DNA of 64,000 nt from Cyprinodon diabolis (taxonomy: Eukaryota; Chordata; Actinopteri; Cyprinodontiformes; Cyprinodontidae), in assembly GCA_030533445.1 (NCBI GenBank), contig CM060082.1, positions 40,385,317 through 40,449,316 of the forward strand, read 5' to 3'. The number at the start of each line of letters is the position of its first letter. Position 1 is the stretch's first letter. A program made the position numbers and the translations under genes. Shown here piece after piece: positions 10,596 through 22,179 of this stretch. The notes beneath the pieces are model-generated. The model worked only from the letters and a program-made list of their open reading frames with translations, was not told the origin of the DNA and searched no databases.

Positions 10596-12667
10596 TAAAG
10601 GTGTCTTGTTTCTTTGTTTTTCACCTGGGCTTGTTGTCTCAGCACAAAGTCAACCTGGATTTATATCATTAATGGAAGGATGCTAGCATTACCCTGCTTT
10701 GGTTTCACCACTCCTGTCTCTATTGCACAAAAAGTTCCACCAATCAGGGATTAACCTGCAGCCTATCAATGATTTTTAGTGCTGTTTTACCCATTGTGCC
10801 ATAGATCAGGAAAATGGTAGTAAAGGAACAATGGCTAACTGCTACTGTTGCTAACACTGCATCCACATGAACATGCACACAAGTCAATCTCTTGTGCTTA
10901 CACTTGTGAGACAAAAAAGGGTATATAAAAAGAGTCTGAATGAGCTCCATTTAATTATTTTACTCATAAAATACCAGGTTATGATGCTTTAAGGCTAATA
11001 AGTAGTTATGTATTTCTACAAGCACAATGAGGTGGGCTCAAGTTTTGTTTTAGTTCTTGCCAAAAATTACTGGAATTATCTGCTCTTTTTCAGACCTTCT
11101 ATAAAAACATAGCTTCAGGCCTTTTGTGGAAAAACGTATATGTGCAAAATCAATGCAAGAATGATTAATGTAGACAAGACATTAACCTCCCTACTATAAA
11201 ACTATAATCACAGACCTTAAGGAGCTCAGAGGAAATGGGTCTACAAGGAGCCAACATATACCCTCACAGCAGGAGGCTGAGTGACCGCTAAATGACGTTA
11301 ACCAGATGTCGCTGTGAGGACATCTTAGACAGGAGAGGAGACAAGAAAGCATAAGAAAGTTAGTAGAAAACTCAACTTTTCAGCTAATGAAGTGCAGCAG
11401 GAAGATAAACTGTTTGCAGCAGACAGAGGCGTGGGTTCGTCTGTCTGGATCGCCCTGAGTGGGAGCTGAGCCAAAACATGTGGACCGACTGAGTCCGAGC
11501 TCTACTGCATTCATATAGACACATCTATACGCAGACATAATGTGATATAACTACTCACATCCTGCACATTCTTTAGTATAAAGCTAGACTATATCCCACT
11601 GCCGTGCAGGCCACACGACTTTGTGACTTCATCAGATCCGCCACTCATGCAGAAAGTTCCCCAATATTCTTCATCACGCTCAGCGTCACAGGACCATCAA
11701 GGAGAAAGAAGAGGAGATGGGCCAGAGGAGTCTTTATGGGTTTTATTTGGAAACCTGAGTCCCTGCCGGTAATTGGCCACAATGACTGTAATCATAAGTG
11801 ATGGTCTGGTTTTCTACTTTGCCTGCGGAAATTTCCACAATAATGGGGCTTTGGTGAGTCTGGTAGAAGGATGTAGTTAAACACACACTTTATCCATCAG
11901 AACAGGTCCTGTTTTCCATCCTGCTGTTATTTGGTTGTGCTGCGTTCGTGTGGTTTTGATCTCTGTGTGTTTTAGGTTGTGTATCGGTTTATGTTGGTTA
12001 TTTAGGACTCTGCTTTGGAAGAGACACCTACTTCCTTTAGAGCCATGGGTTTGTGGGGACCTAAGCCTGGTCCTATGAAGGTCAGCGTCAGGGTTAGAGC
12101 GTGAATGCAGTTTAGAAGTTTAGGTGCAGGAATGTAGCAGGAATAAGAAGGAGTAATTAGATAATGAAAACATTGGTTTAATTGGATGTATTTAAGTGTG
12201 GGTTCTGGCTTTCACATTGGGTAATAAGTTAAATGAGCAGCAACAATTACCAACCGTCTGCAGGTTGTCAGAATCACCTCTTCCTTGATGTAAATCAAGG
12301 AATAGGGGGAAAAAATCAGTTGGCTCACAAAAAAATAGGCAACAAAACAAAAATAAAAGAAAATAACAGGCGACTTTTACACTCCAGCTTGCTCAGCAGG
12401 TTTTAACTGAAGCCCAACCCAAAAACATGTTTTAACAGGAAAAAGTCAGATTAACAGGTGAAGAAACCTTCAACTCATCTTTTTTATTTTGAATTTAAAG
12501 GGACGGCCCATATACAGGAACATTTACATGTAAAAGTGCCAGAATTAGCCCAAAGGCTACTTCTACATCTGTTGTCGCTGGCACCAATCAACCATCAATC
12601 AGTAGACAGAAATAAGCAAATAAACTAAAGATAGAGTTGACAATAGACTAAAGGACAATGGAACAAT
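10596..12667. other. mpp7 intron, no feature recognised
   Basis: Mixed-composition intronic sequence. No open frame with family resemblance and no element ends identified. Confidence 0.5.
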
Positions 12668-12986
12668 GGTAAATGGCCTGTACTTATATAGTGCCGTTCA
12701 AGTCAGGAGACTTGACCAAAGCGCTTTACACTACATTCATTCACCCATTCACACACACACTGATGGTGGCAAGCTACATTGTAGCCACAGCTGCCCTGGG
12801 GCTCAATGACAGAAGCGGGGCTGCCGTACACTGGCGCCACCGGGCCCTCTGACCACCATCAGTAGACAATGCAAGTGAAGTGTCTTGCCCAAGGACACAA
12901 CGACAAGGAAAGTCGGAGTTGGGGCTTGAATCGTCAATCCTTTGATTTCAGGGCAAACTCCTACATCCAACCCCACTGTCGCCCCA
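12668..12986 (-). repeat. tRNA-derived SINE family 1, copy in reverse
   Basis: Reverse complement begins ggggcgacagtgg, contains a B-box-like gATTCAAGCCCC (consensus GGTTCRANNCC) and ends ctatataagtac then aggccatttacc. It aligns over its whole length with 20285-20601. Polymerase III origin is inferred from the box-like motifs. Confidence 0.75.
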
Positions 12987-12988
12987 AT

Positions 12989-13179
12989 CAGACATGGGCA
13001 ATGTGGAGTCAACAAGTCATCTCCATGTCATGTATTTGTTCTACCCAGCCACAGAAGCAGGTGAGTCCAATCTTCACCGTGAATTAACCTGTGCAGATTG
13101 GACTCACCTGGTTAATTGGCTGGGTAGATTAAATACATGACATGGAGATGACTTGTTGACTCCACATTGCCCATGTCTG
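12989..13179. mobile_element. 191-bp hairpin MITE nested at SINE end
   Basis: Two arms of about 85-89 bp (from cagacatgggcaatgtggag to agtccaatc, and the complement) form an almost perfect hairpin with a loop of about 20 bases near 13077-13097. Flanking 8-mers are GCCCCAAT (12981-12988) and GCCCCAAC (13180-13187), a 7/8 target duplication typical of hAT. It was inserted exactly in the head of the SINE copy at 12668-12986. Confidence 0.85.
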
Positions 13180-13208
13180 GCCCCAACAATATCAACACTG
13201 CACAGGGC

Positions 13209-14077
13209 CCTGTCACACCTTGCCAATTTAGAAAGCATATGTCTGACATCCCAGAATCTCCTAAAACGCTGGCATATGCTGAACTTTCTATGTATTTTTT
13301 CAACTTTGGGCTTATACATAACGTATTAATAACAAATCCAGAACTTATGTCCAACTACAGCCTAACTTATGCACGAACGAACAGCAGCGTAATGCATAAA
13401 GCGCAAGAATCATTTCATGGGAATTACAAAGCATCAGTTGAAGCTCCTAAGCTGCTAAGCTATGCTTCCAGGAAGCTTCCAGTCTGCATAAAACGATGTA
13501 TTTGACCGCAGTATTACCAAGCTGCAGTTTACCGCCCACCAACAAAAAAAGAATATATAAAAAGAAAAAGAAAGAAATAGGTTTGCAATCAGCAGATTCA
13601 GCATCATGACTGCTAGGAAGTTTGCCGGTGGGGGACATGAAAGCAGGGAGGATCCATCACACTCACCTTCTTGCTCACGCTATGATAGGAATCAAGTGTG
13701 GAGGAGAACTGACGGTGAACCCTCTTTATACAAAAACGCTGCCAATACGCCTTAAACAGTAGCTGTAAGTAAGAAACACGTTCAGCGGTCGTCTGGAACA
13801 CGTCAAATAGGTTGATAACCGTTGCAAATAAGTTCTTGATAAGTTATGAATAAATTATGCACTTTATTCATAGGTTTTAGATAAGCTGGACTAACGTAAC
13901 TTACACTTAACGTATGTCATCGATCAGATAACTTACCTGTAACGTATGCCCCACCAATCCCATACGCTGGCATACTCACCGTAACATACCCATGTCTTAT
14001 TCAATGTATGCCAGCATTTTTGCTAGATTTTTCGTACGTCAGGCATAGGCTGGTCTAAATAGTCAAGGTGTGACAGG
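13209..14077. mobile_element. non-autonomous DNA element with CCTGTCACACCTTG ends
   Basis: CCTGTCACACCTTG at 13209-13222 has its exact complement CAAGGTGTGACAGG at 14064-14077. Similarity continues inward (ATTTAGA, tGaCAT/tGaCgTa), giving roughly 40-bp inverted repeats. The interior carries scattered variants of acgctggcata and aacgtatg. Target duplication not clear. The open frame 13167-13505 falls mostly inside and has no protein resemblance. Confidence 0.7.
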
Positions 14078-14148
14078 AGCTACAGGATAAGGATAATCTG
14101 ACATTCGTGATCAAAAATCTGCTTCCCTTTGAGATGTCATCTCTGTAA

Positions 14149-14177
14149 AGTAGTAGTAATAGTAGTAGTAGTAGTAG
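14149..14177. repeat. (TAG)n microsatellite
   Basis: About nine trinucleotide units of tag/agt with one taa interruption. Confidence 0.9.
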
Positions 14178-14656
14178 AGTCTCTTGTAGGAGCTGTTGTT
14201 CCAAATTTCTGTACACTTGTCTGATAACACCTGCTGACTGAATGTTGTGCATTTGTGAGTTATTACACAGTCTCCTCTAGTAGATGCTCTTCTTCCCTGT
14301 CCACTAATGCTGGATTTTAGCTTAATAAACTCTCCTAGAGGTGGTGGAGTGAGTCCATCTAAAATATTGAACAGGCAATTTTAAGATTTTTTTAAATGCT
14401 CAAAACTAAGAATACCATATTTTTGGAGCGTGGGACAATGATGAAAGGACAGAGGTTTTCTATCTACCTTAAAAGCCTTTTTTGAAGAGCAATTTTATTG
14501 TTTTCTAAAGTTGTCCAGTTCGTCAAGGACCAGTTAGTAATACTGCATTCAAAATGCAAAAAAAAACAAAACAAAAAAAAACATGCAATGAAGACTTTTT
14601 AGCTGCATTTTCTGGCAGTTCTGATCCAATTTGTCTGAAATATTTAATATTAAAAT

Positions 14657-15341
14657 CAGGGTTCCTACAGCATGAGGCAAGTTAAATTCAAGAATTTTTA
14701 AGACTTTTTAATGCCACTTGAAATAAAAGTTTAAGACCTAATTCACAAGAAACACAAGAAAAACCCACTTGCGACAACTTAACCCAAAAGTTTATTTTAA
14801 CATAAACCACTGCACTAATGTGTCAAATTTTAAGGAAGAAAGCTAAAAACACACAAATAACAGATATATTTTAACAAATATTTAATTGAATTCACAAACT
14901 TTGTTTTAGCAGGGAACAAAACAAATCAGTTTTAAAGCCACAACATAACCAGTGCTAAGTCTTTTTTGCAGCTAGTTTTCTTTGTATCGTTTTCTTAGTA
15001 TGTTTGATTTGGTGATAAGTGGAGGCGTTGCAGAGACAAGGGTGGAACAAAACTTAGAAATACCGGCTGTTTCTCAGTAACTCGATTTTGACGCTTTGTG
15101 TTTCGTGCTTCGCATGTGTGACTCCACTGCCTTAATTCCCATCGTTCCGAGCTTGAATCGCTTCTTGCACAAAATACACTGTACCTCTTGTATATCCCCT
15201 GGTATTGGTACTGATGATGTTTTAAAAAAATAAGACCTACGAAAGACTAATTTAAGCCATTTTAATACCAATTAAGGCCTTACTTTTATTTTGAAGAATT
15301 CAATGCCTTTTAAGACTTTTTAAGGACCCGCGGGAACCCTG
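14657..15341 (-). mobile_element. hAT-family remnant with zinc-finger exon
   Basis: Ends CAGGGTTCC at 14657 and complement GGGAACCCTG ending at 15341, with similar subterminal sequence (aagactttttaa near both ends). Between them a minus-strand frame (15271-15074) contains CILCKKRFKLGT, then AVESHMRSTKH: a C-x2-C...H-x5-H finger as found at the N-terminus of fish hAT transposases. No catalytic RNaseH-like region is present, so this is an internal deletion product. Flanks (attaaaat / taaaaata) are at best a decayed 8-bp duplication. Confidence 0.75.
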
Positions 15342-16202
15342 TAAAAATAAAAAATTCTGGATATATATTGTTTTTTAAAAGATAAAGTAAATTCCAAAGT
15401 AACTCAAGATATTTATGTGTATTTATAAACTGGAGCTTCTCTCCTTTCACCAACACATGTAAACGGATATTTTACATGCAGACTTTTATTTTGGGGGGTT
15501 TAGTAAAAGACATGATTTGACATGAAGTCTCAGCTCCAGCCTTAAACACATTTGGATGGGGCTTTGTTAAATATTAGGAATATCTTGTTCTGATATTGTT
15601 ATTAATCAAAGAATACATTTAGGAAAACATCAGCCTGCATCTAAAATCCCAAAAAAAGCAAGCTAGAAACCCTCTGCTTCTGTTTAAGGGTCCACTAGTT
15701 AATAATAAAGGCTTGTGTTGTTCTTATACCTATTGTTGTTGACTATTTTTCAAACTGTTTTAATACTCCACACCACAAAATGAGAAATAAAGGTATGAAT
15801 GATTCATGCTCATATTGTATCCATTATTGTTCAATACTGAACGCTGTAATATCATTATTTTACCGGAAATTAAAAAGCTCTATCAGGATAGCCCTGTTAT
15901 ATATGAAACATAATTAAAAAAATATATACATAAACTTAAAAGAGGAGGGGGAAAAGTGCTGGTTTAACACAATTTAGTTGTTAAACTGCAAATTTAGTGT
16001 GTTATGTTTCTCATTTCACCGGCCACAACTGAGTAAAACCAGACTCTGGGTTATTTTCCAAACACAGAGAGCCGGTTCAGTCAAGTAAAGACCAAAAAAA
16101 GGAAAAGTCTGTCTGGTATTACATTTTTTTTAATACTGCACTGATGTGTGGTTTTGCTGAAATTTGTGTTACTGAATGAGTTCCTTGCTAAAAGGTCCGT
16201 AC
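15342..16202. other. mpp7 intron, no feature recognised
   Basis: AT-rich intron between the hAT remnant and the initiator-exon donor; nothing else recognised. Confidence 0.5.
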
Positions 16203-16371
16203 CTGGCTCGTGGCCCGCTCCGGTGGCCAGGGCAGGCATGTTTCCTGCCGACAGCTTCCTGGTTCCCCTCAGGGTGTGGAAAATGGCAGCAGCGTGTCAG
16301 GGTGTCAGAGCTGCTCCACAGAAAGCCCAGAGAGCAGCTGGATCTGAAGACGGTCTTTATGCCATGGAGCC
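16203..16371 (-). CDS. mpp7: mpp7 initiator exon with 5' UTR
   Basis: First coding exon of the MPP7 scaffold. ATG at 16239 (context GAAACATGC, A at -3) opens MPALATGAGHEP and then one base G, followed by donor CAG|GTACGG at 16202-16201. Joined to the exon at 6930-7048 this gives MPALATGAGHEPG-LYALL, matching the known MPALS...G-LYELL start of vertebrate MPP7 in both phase and content. Coding part is 16203-16239 (37 bp); 16240-16371 is 5' UTR. The acceptor is a strong TTGTTTCCTTGCAG|GG ending above 16371; an alternative acceptor-like GGAGCAG lies near 16309. The 5' UTR contains a minimal upstream ORF, ATG GCA TAA, at 16357-16365. The exon is GC-rich compared with its AT-rich surroundings. Confidence 0.85.
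16357..16365 (-). promoter_or_regulatory. two-codon upstream ORF in mpp7 5' UTR
   Basis: ATG GCA TAA on the minus strand, 118 bases upstream of the mpp7 start and six bases into the exon, context GGCTCCATGG (G at +4, C at -3). A minimal uORF of this type can lower initiation at the main start; function here is inference. Confidence 0.4.
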
Positions 16372-17830
16372 CTGCAAGGAAACAAGAGTCTGCTTGTCAC
16401 ATAAGCCAGTCAAAAATTGACCGTGTGCATCAGGAAGTTCAAAGCTGACTCTGGCTGTTTACATTCCTACATGTTTAAGACGTTATTCAATGTCCTGCAA
16501 AAACATGGAGAACTGCTTCCACTGATGAGAAGGAAGGAAATGCAACAAACTTAGAAAAGTTCGTACACAAATGGAAACAAAACAGTTACACTTAATTATT
16601 GTGGCTAAATTGGAAAGTTTCTGATTGGAGATGGATGGAGGAGACTGATCATAGTTTGATTCACTGGGTTGCCTAAAATAGAAACATACAAGAAAATAAC
16701 CAAGTTATTCCATCCAGCTACAGTCATGCAACCAGCAGGAAGACTATGTGGCAAAGAGGTATGGAAAAATGGACATCAGGTTCTTTGCACCATGCAACTT
16801 AATGGTCCATTATATGTCTAATCCCAAATTCAGGGGGCCATCTGAGCTGGAAGGCCTTGGGGTCCTTTGAAGATTTAACAACATAGGAAAAGGAGTGCAG
16901 CTGACCCAAAAACCACATGTATAAAAAGGAACATCCCGAAGAACTGCATCATTTCAAGTCCTTTGGATCAATTTCTGTATCATATTTGAGGTCCTAGGGT
17001 TCTGTTTTATAAGAAGCACCTGGTTAATCCAGTCCAGAGGATGTGATGGAGTCAGTGGGTTGTTCTGGACTGAGATGTGCAAAGTATGGAGGAATCATCA
17101 AACTTCACACTAGTGCTGATCCGTTTTCCAACAGAAGGGAGATCTGAGATCTACATCTGGCTACAACTGCATGCTAGCACCAGTTTTTAGGCGAGAGTTC
17201 CCAAAAACTTCTGACTTAAACTCTGTTTAGCATTTTCCATTGTTAGGATAATTATCACTGATGACGTGTGAGTTTATTACACCTTAATATTAGCTGCCTG
17301 TTGGATGTCAGAACTGATGTTTTCTCCAATACTTGATCTAATTAGGACAGTTTCTCTGTCTGGATATACATTTATAATTTTCATTCTGTACGTGGCAAAG
17401 ATTTGGGAATGGAACGAGAGCGGCGCCCTTCAGCTAAAAACAAAGTGTAATATTTTGATAAGGCTGGAGCCATGGATGTCTCCTTATCTGCTTAGGTGTA
17501 TGACGTAAAATGTGACGATGTGGCAGACTAGAGAGGTATAAAATGCCTTTTTAACTTATCATCAGGGCCACTTCCTGAGAGGTGAGCCCAGGGGTAAGCA
17601 GCTGCCTTCTGTAATTCTGAGCAACTTCTCTGATCTGAGTAAGATTATAATTTCTATCAAAATCTGTTGTCATGTCTCATGGTTATTTAATAAATATTTT
17701 ATGAAGTATTATCTAAAGAGTTTGTCCCGAGTGATCTCTTTTCAGGAAAAAGAAGAGAGAAAGCTTCAAGGTGTAGACACAGGGAGCCTATCTTTAACGC
17801 TTTATTGGTATAGGTTAAGAGAGCCAAGAG
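16372..17830. other. presumed 5' UTR intron
   Basis: Non-coding sequence upstream of the initiator-exon acceptor. No element ends recognised. Confidence 0.45.
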
Positions 17831-17838
17831 GAAAAAGC

Positions 17839-18376
17839 TAGCCTCGTGAGACCATCCTGATCTCGCGAGCTTTCAAGGTTTCACTCGCAGATCAGCCTGG
17901 AGACTCTCCATTAAAGAAAATTTGGAGCCGTTAACCAAACGAATGTCCAATCAGCGTTGGCTTTGAGGCGGGTTGAGGTGTGACACAACAAGAAGCAAGA
18001 CAGTTCAGTCTAAAGAACATGGCGGCTTCAGCCGATGAAACTAGCGTTAGCGTGGTTATCGAACAAGTTTTATCGGAATTACAGAGTACTTCTTCACTGA
18101 AAGAAGAGCAAAACACTGTTCTGGAGGCTTTTCTCAGAGGAAAAGATGTTTTTGCTCTTCTCCTGACTGGTTTCTGCAAGAGTTTGATCTATCAATTGGC
18201 TCCTCTTCGTCGTCGCTCTGTTACGTCATATGCTTCGTTGATCTGATTGGTTTATTTGGCCCGTCTATGACCAACAAAGGCCAATAACCAGTATTTTCGC
18301 CCCTTCCCAAAATTACTTCAACAGAAGGTTTCCAGATGGATATGCGGAGCAAATCCATCTGGCGGAGTCAGGTTAG
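17839..18376 (+). mobile_element. element carrying RecQ-helicase-like 5' exon, copy 1
   Basis: Ends TAGCCTCG...CAGGTTAG with a perfect 8-bp target duplication GAAAAAGC at 17831-17838 and 18377-18384. Inside, an ATG at 18019 in good context opens MAASADETSVSVVIEQVLSE, then SLKEEQNTVLEAFLRGKDVF, then ALLLTGFCKSLIYQLAPL. This is the start of a RecQ-type DEAH helicase core, but Walker A is mutated (expected LPTGxGKS, here LLTGFCKS). The frame runs out at 18246. The right end holds a small inverted repeat, ccagatggat/atccatctgg, at 18328-18362. No transposase. Confidence 0.75.
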
Positions 18377-18384
18377 GAAAAAGC

Positions 18385-20284
18385 AGCTCGAGGCACGACT
18401 ACAAGATCTCTGCAGCAAGGGAATCAAAACAGGGACCTCCCAAGAGTTCTCACCCATGTTAAATCAGTTCAGTGTTTCAGAAAGATGGATCTATCATAAA
18501 CTTGGTGATTGGAAGGACAGACTTAGAGAAAGACAGAGGACATGAAGAGTCCAGCAGTTTAACAGCCCTCTAATGTCAGAGGGACACCTTTGGTTTGACC
18601 ACATCATCTTCAGTCTGAGGAAGGATCTGTCTGTTCTGGTGGAGCTTTCTGTAGGTTCAGGAACACCTGGGACTTTTAACAAGACCCAAAAGGCTCCTGA
18701 TTGACAGGCTTAAAGAAACCTTCTCCACCCTCATCACGCTCCAATGGTGTCTGTTCAGATCTCAGATTGTCACCAGGGAAGAAAAGTTCAACTTTGCCAT
18801 GAGGTAGAAAGATGAAATATGTAGGATAAACTCAGATATAGAATCTTCCTAAACCGTAAAGTCTTCTGCTGCCATCTAGTGGATTTTTTATTTATTTAAT
18901 CTGCTTGAAGTTTGGAGGCTTCTGGTCTGAATTAAGACTAAACATTCCCTGCAGACTCCAGTCTGTTCCTGCTTAACCTTGTTCAATGTGTGAAACACAA
19001 AGTCTGATCAGTATTTGAAGAGAAAATAGCTCCAGGTGGTCGATGGATAGATGGAAAGTGGGGAACAGAGGTGGAGGAGGCTGTTTTTCTTCTCCACTTT
19101 TCCAAAACAAGCCAGTCCTTCCAGGTGAGGAGCAGCATGGGTGGAGGTTTTCATCTCTCAGCTGGATGATGTTAAAGTTACTCTGAGAATAACAGTCAAG
19201 AGGTGAAGGACTGACAGTTAAATGACCTCCAAGATCTTTCTGAAAGAGCCAATCAGTTTAAAGTTATGATCGACCATTGAACATCGCGTTTATCATTCAG
19301 TCTTTTCCTGTTTCTCTCATCCTGATCATGGATGGTCAGAGGAATGACAAGTGTCCAAAGCAAACGGCCAAACCCCCATTAGGACCTCATCAGGAGTAGA
19401 AACATACTTGCTCTGCGTACATCGCTGTCTAACTGAGTGGAATAGGTCCACACTTATGGTACATCCATCTAGACCTGGGCAATAAGAGAACCAGCAGCAC
19501 ACAGGAGAGGTCAACACAGCTATTCAGCACCATTTAAAGGTCCCACAAAGGCCAATTAGATATAATGACCCATATTTGCCCTCCATTAACAGCACAGATC
19601 TTTTTCACATGACTGAATCTTGTCCAAGATCAGAACCGGGTCCCCTTCTCTAGTTAGAGCTCCAAATCTAAAGGACAGCAGTGCAGCACATCCGTCTGCA
19701 TATCAGCTTCAGCCTCATTATTTTTACGCTTAGAGATCCTGAATCGATATGACAGAAATTATAGAAGACTACTCCTCACTTTTAGTGTTTCCTGACCTTT
19801 AAGACCTACAGTTGATTTGTGTTTTACGCAGAGGATCCTTTCCCTTCAAATGTGAATCTTATATCTATGGATGAACAATCTAAACAGGGTGATTTTTTCT
19901 CCAGAGGCATCTTTTCTTTTCCTCTTATTAGCCAGCAGGAAGCTGAACAGCTGTTTTAAGCTTTCCATCGACTGAGTGCATTCCTCAACAAATATTTTTC
20001 CTTAACAGACATTGAAAGTATTATATGTAGCAGAATGGATGTTATAGTCGTTACTTTTCTGACTGAACTTCAGGAACTAAATCAAAACAAATCTAAGTGT
20101 GAGTATCTTTCCGTTTTTCTTAATGTGCTGCACCTTCCAGAGCAGAGGACCAAGAAACTGGTTCTGCAGTTTCTTCTTTTTAAACATGTTTTACATTTTT
20201 CTGGAACTATTTAAAAAATGTGAAATCAATGCCAACTGATGATACTCCTTGAATGTTATTTTCAGGTCATTGCTCACCACTAAA
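18385..20284. other. non-coding, no feature recognised
   Basis: Intronic or intergenic sequence with no recognised element termini. Confidence 0.45.
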
Positions 20285-20601
20285 TGGGGCGACAGTGGCG
20301 TTGGATGTAGGAGTTTGTCCTGAAATCGAAGGATTGACGGTTCAAGCCCAGACTCCGACTTTCAGTGTCGTTGTGTCCTTGGGCAAGACACTTCACCTGC
20401 ATTGTCTACTGATGGTGGTCAGAGGGCCCGGTGGCGCCAGTGTACGGCAGCCCCGCTTCTGTCAGTGAGCCCCAGGGCAGCTACAATGTAGCTTGCCACC
20501 ATCAGTGTGTGTGTGAATGGGTGAATGAATGTAGTGTAAAGCGCTTTGGTCAAGTCTCCTGACTTTAATAAATGCGCTATATAAGTACATGCCATTTACC
20601 A
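20285..20601 (+). repeat. tRNA-derived SINE family 1, full-looking copy
   Basis: Head ggggcgacagtgg, B-box-like GGTTCAAGCCC at about 20339-20349, body with cttgggcaagacacttcacc and caggg, tail ctatataagtac then gccatttacc. Best copy of the family in the window. Confidence 0.8.
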
Positions 20602-21205
20602 TTTAAATCAGCCATGAGCAGCCAAGTCTAGCGATGGAGGAGAGCTTAAGAACCGACGCACCAACACTGTGTTATTGAAACTAATTTATAAACTGTTTTA
20701 TCAACAACAGAGAGGTGACGCCTGAAACTGTTCACAAAGTATCAGAATGGTGTCTTACTCAATGTTTCCATCAGTACAGAGTTTGGTCACACCTGGCAAA
20801 GAAGGGAAGCAAAGACTTTTGTCCAAGAAAAACAAAAAACAGGATGAAATCTACAGACCGCTAAATGAGAAACAGTAGAAGGCTGCTGTGGTTAAGTTCC
20901 CCGATAAGTTTCCTTTAGATTTTTTAAGAATATTTGGAGAACAATTGGTCCAGAAAATCTGAGCAGTGCTATGAAATCTGTTCACAAGTGAGAGATTCTG
21001 ATGTGTTGGGTGGATTCTCCTCAAAGGCAGCAGAATCATAAAGGACTTTAAGAAGATGTCATGACCCAGCAAAAAAAAAGGTCCTAGTAAAGAACCTTTA
21101 AAAAAATCCAGGCTTAGATTTCAAATTCAGGCGGGGTTATTAGAGCAACATGTCTAACCTGGCATAAGTCACCATTGAGATGTGTAGTTAAATTTAAACA
21201 CAGTA
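20602..21205. other. non-coding, no feature recognised
   Basis: No element ends or frames of note. Confidence 0.4.
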
Positions 21206-21210
21206 TCCAC

Positions 21211-21385
21211 GGGGGTGTAAATAATAGTTTTGTAGTTTCGTCTGCCGACGATCCGATGCATCGATACGTCCGCAAGAGTATCGATTCATTTTTTTTTCTT
21301 TATTTATATTCATTTGCTCCTGGGCGTAATTCTCCCTCCCGTACTGGGTTGGCGCTAAACCTATTTTGCCCTCCTACCTCGCTTC
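21211..21385 (-). mobile_element. partial hAT-like element related to 60800-61315
   Basis: Begins ggggtgtaaat and continues with cgatccgatgcatcgatac, gagtatcgattcat, catttgctcctgg and ggcgctaaacc, the reverse complement of 61135-61315. The similarity stops at about 21385, so one end is missing or diverged. Confidence 0.75.
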
Positions 21386-21785
21386 CTGGTTATACTCTTA
21401 CAGCAGTGTGTTGCAATGAGCTTGACACAGATCAGCCATGTTTGTTTAGCTTCAGCTGCTTCTGGCTGACGTCATAAACGTCACTGTTTTTTATTTGTTT
21501 CAAAACAGTTGTGTATTCAAGTCTAATTACATCTTGCTTACAAAGTAAAAAATATTTAAATCTGACCCCAACCTGTAACAGATGGGTGGCCGTTGAAAAA
21601 TTTTAATTTCTCATATTGATTTATATTATAATGACTTAATTTAATATACATTTCAAAAAGGGAGCTAATTATTTTCATTTTAGGATAAATGTATTTACTG
21701 AAAATCATATAAAATAATTGAATTTATTATTTTAATGATCTGATATGATTTGTAGTGTAGTCAGTGTAGTCCTGTTTCTCTGACT

Positions 21786-22178
21786 GTGACTAACTGGATG
21801 TGCTCTCTTCATCTGACATGGGAGCTGGCTCGGAGCTCGTCTGCCTGGCTGTGTGTTTCCTGGACGAGGCCGCCTGTGGAGCTGGTTTACAGTTTATTTT
21901 GTATCTCTGCTTCTGTCTCCTTGAACCCCAGTCGGCCTCAGCAGATGGCCGCTCACACTGAGCCTGGTTCTGCTGGAGGTTTCTTCGTGTTCAAAGGGAG
22001 TTTTTCCTCTCCACTGTCGCTACAAACATGCTTGGTGTGAGTGATTGCCTTTGTGTCAATGAGTCGATGTTATCAACTGGTTTTCCATAGATGGAAAACT
22101 GAATCTGACTGGAGGATCAGGTGCCTTGAGATGACGTGATGTGAAATGGCGCTACAGAAATAAACTGAATTGAATTAA
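21786..22178 (+). mobile_element. L2-type LINE 3' end
   Basis: Contains the 3'-terminal sequence common to fish L2-like LINEs: gagcctggttctgctggagg, gggagtttttcctctccact, ggtgccttgagatgac, aaatggcgctacagaaataa and the (TGAAT)n tail. No reverse-transcriptase part remains, so it is heavily 5' truncated. Confidence 0.75.
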
Positions 22179-22179
22179 A

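Noticed and set aside
13167..13505. 112-codon plus-strand frame
   Set aside because: It spans the boundary of the nested MITE and the CCTGTCACACC element, so it is a chance frame in repeats.
13960..14010. Alternative mpp7 start exon (minus-strand ATGCCAGCG near 13970)
   Set aside because: The reading continues YGIGGAYV with no donor in phase, and it lies in a repeat with other copies of gctggcata; 16203-16239 fits fully.
14055..14252. Poly-Leu frame
   Set aside because: Produced by the (TAG)n microsatellite read on the minus strand.
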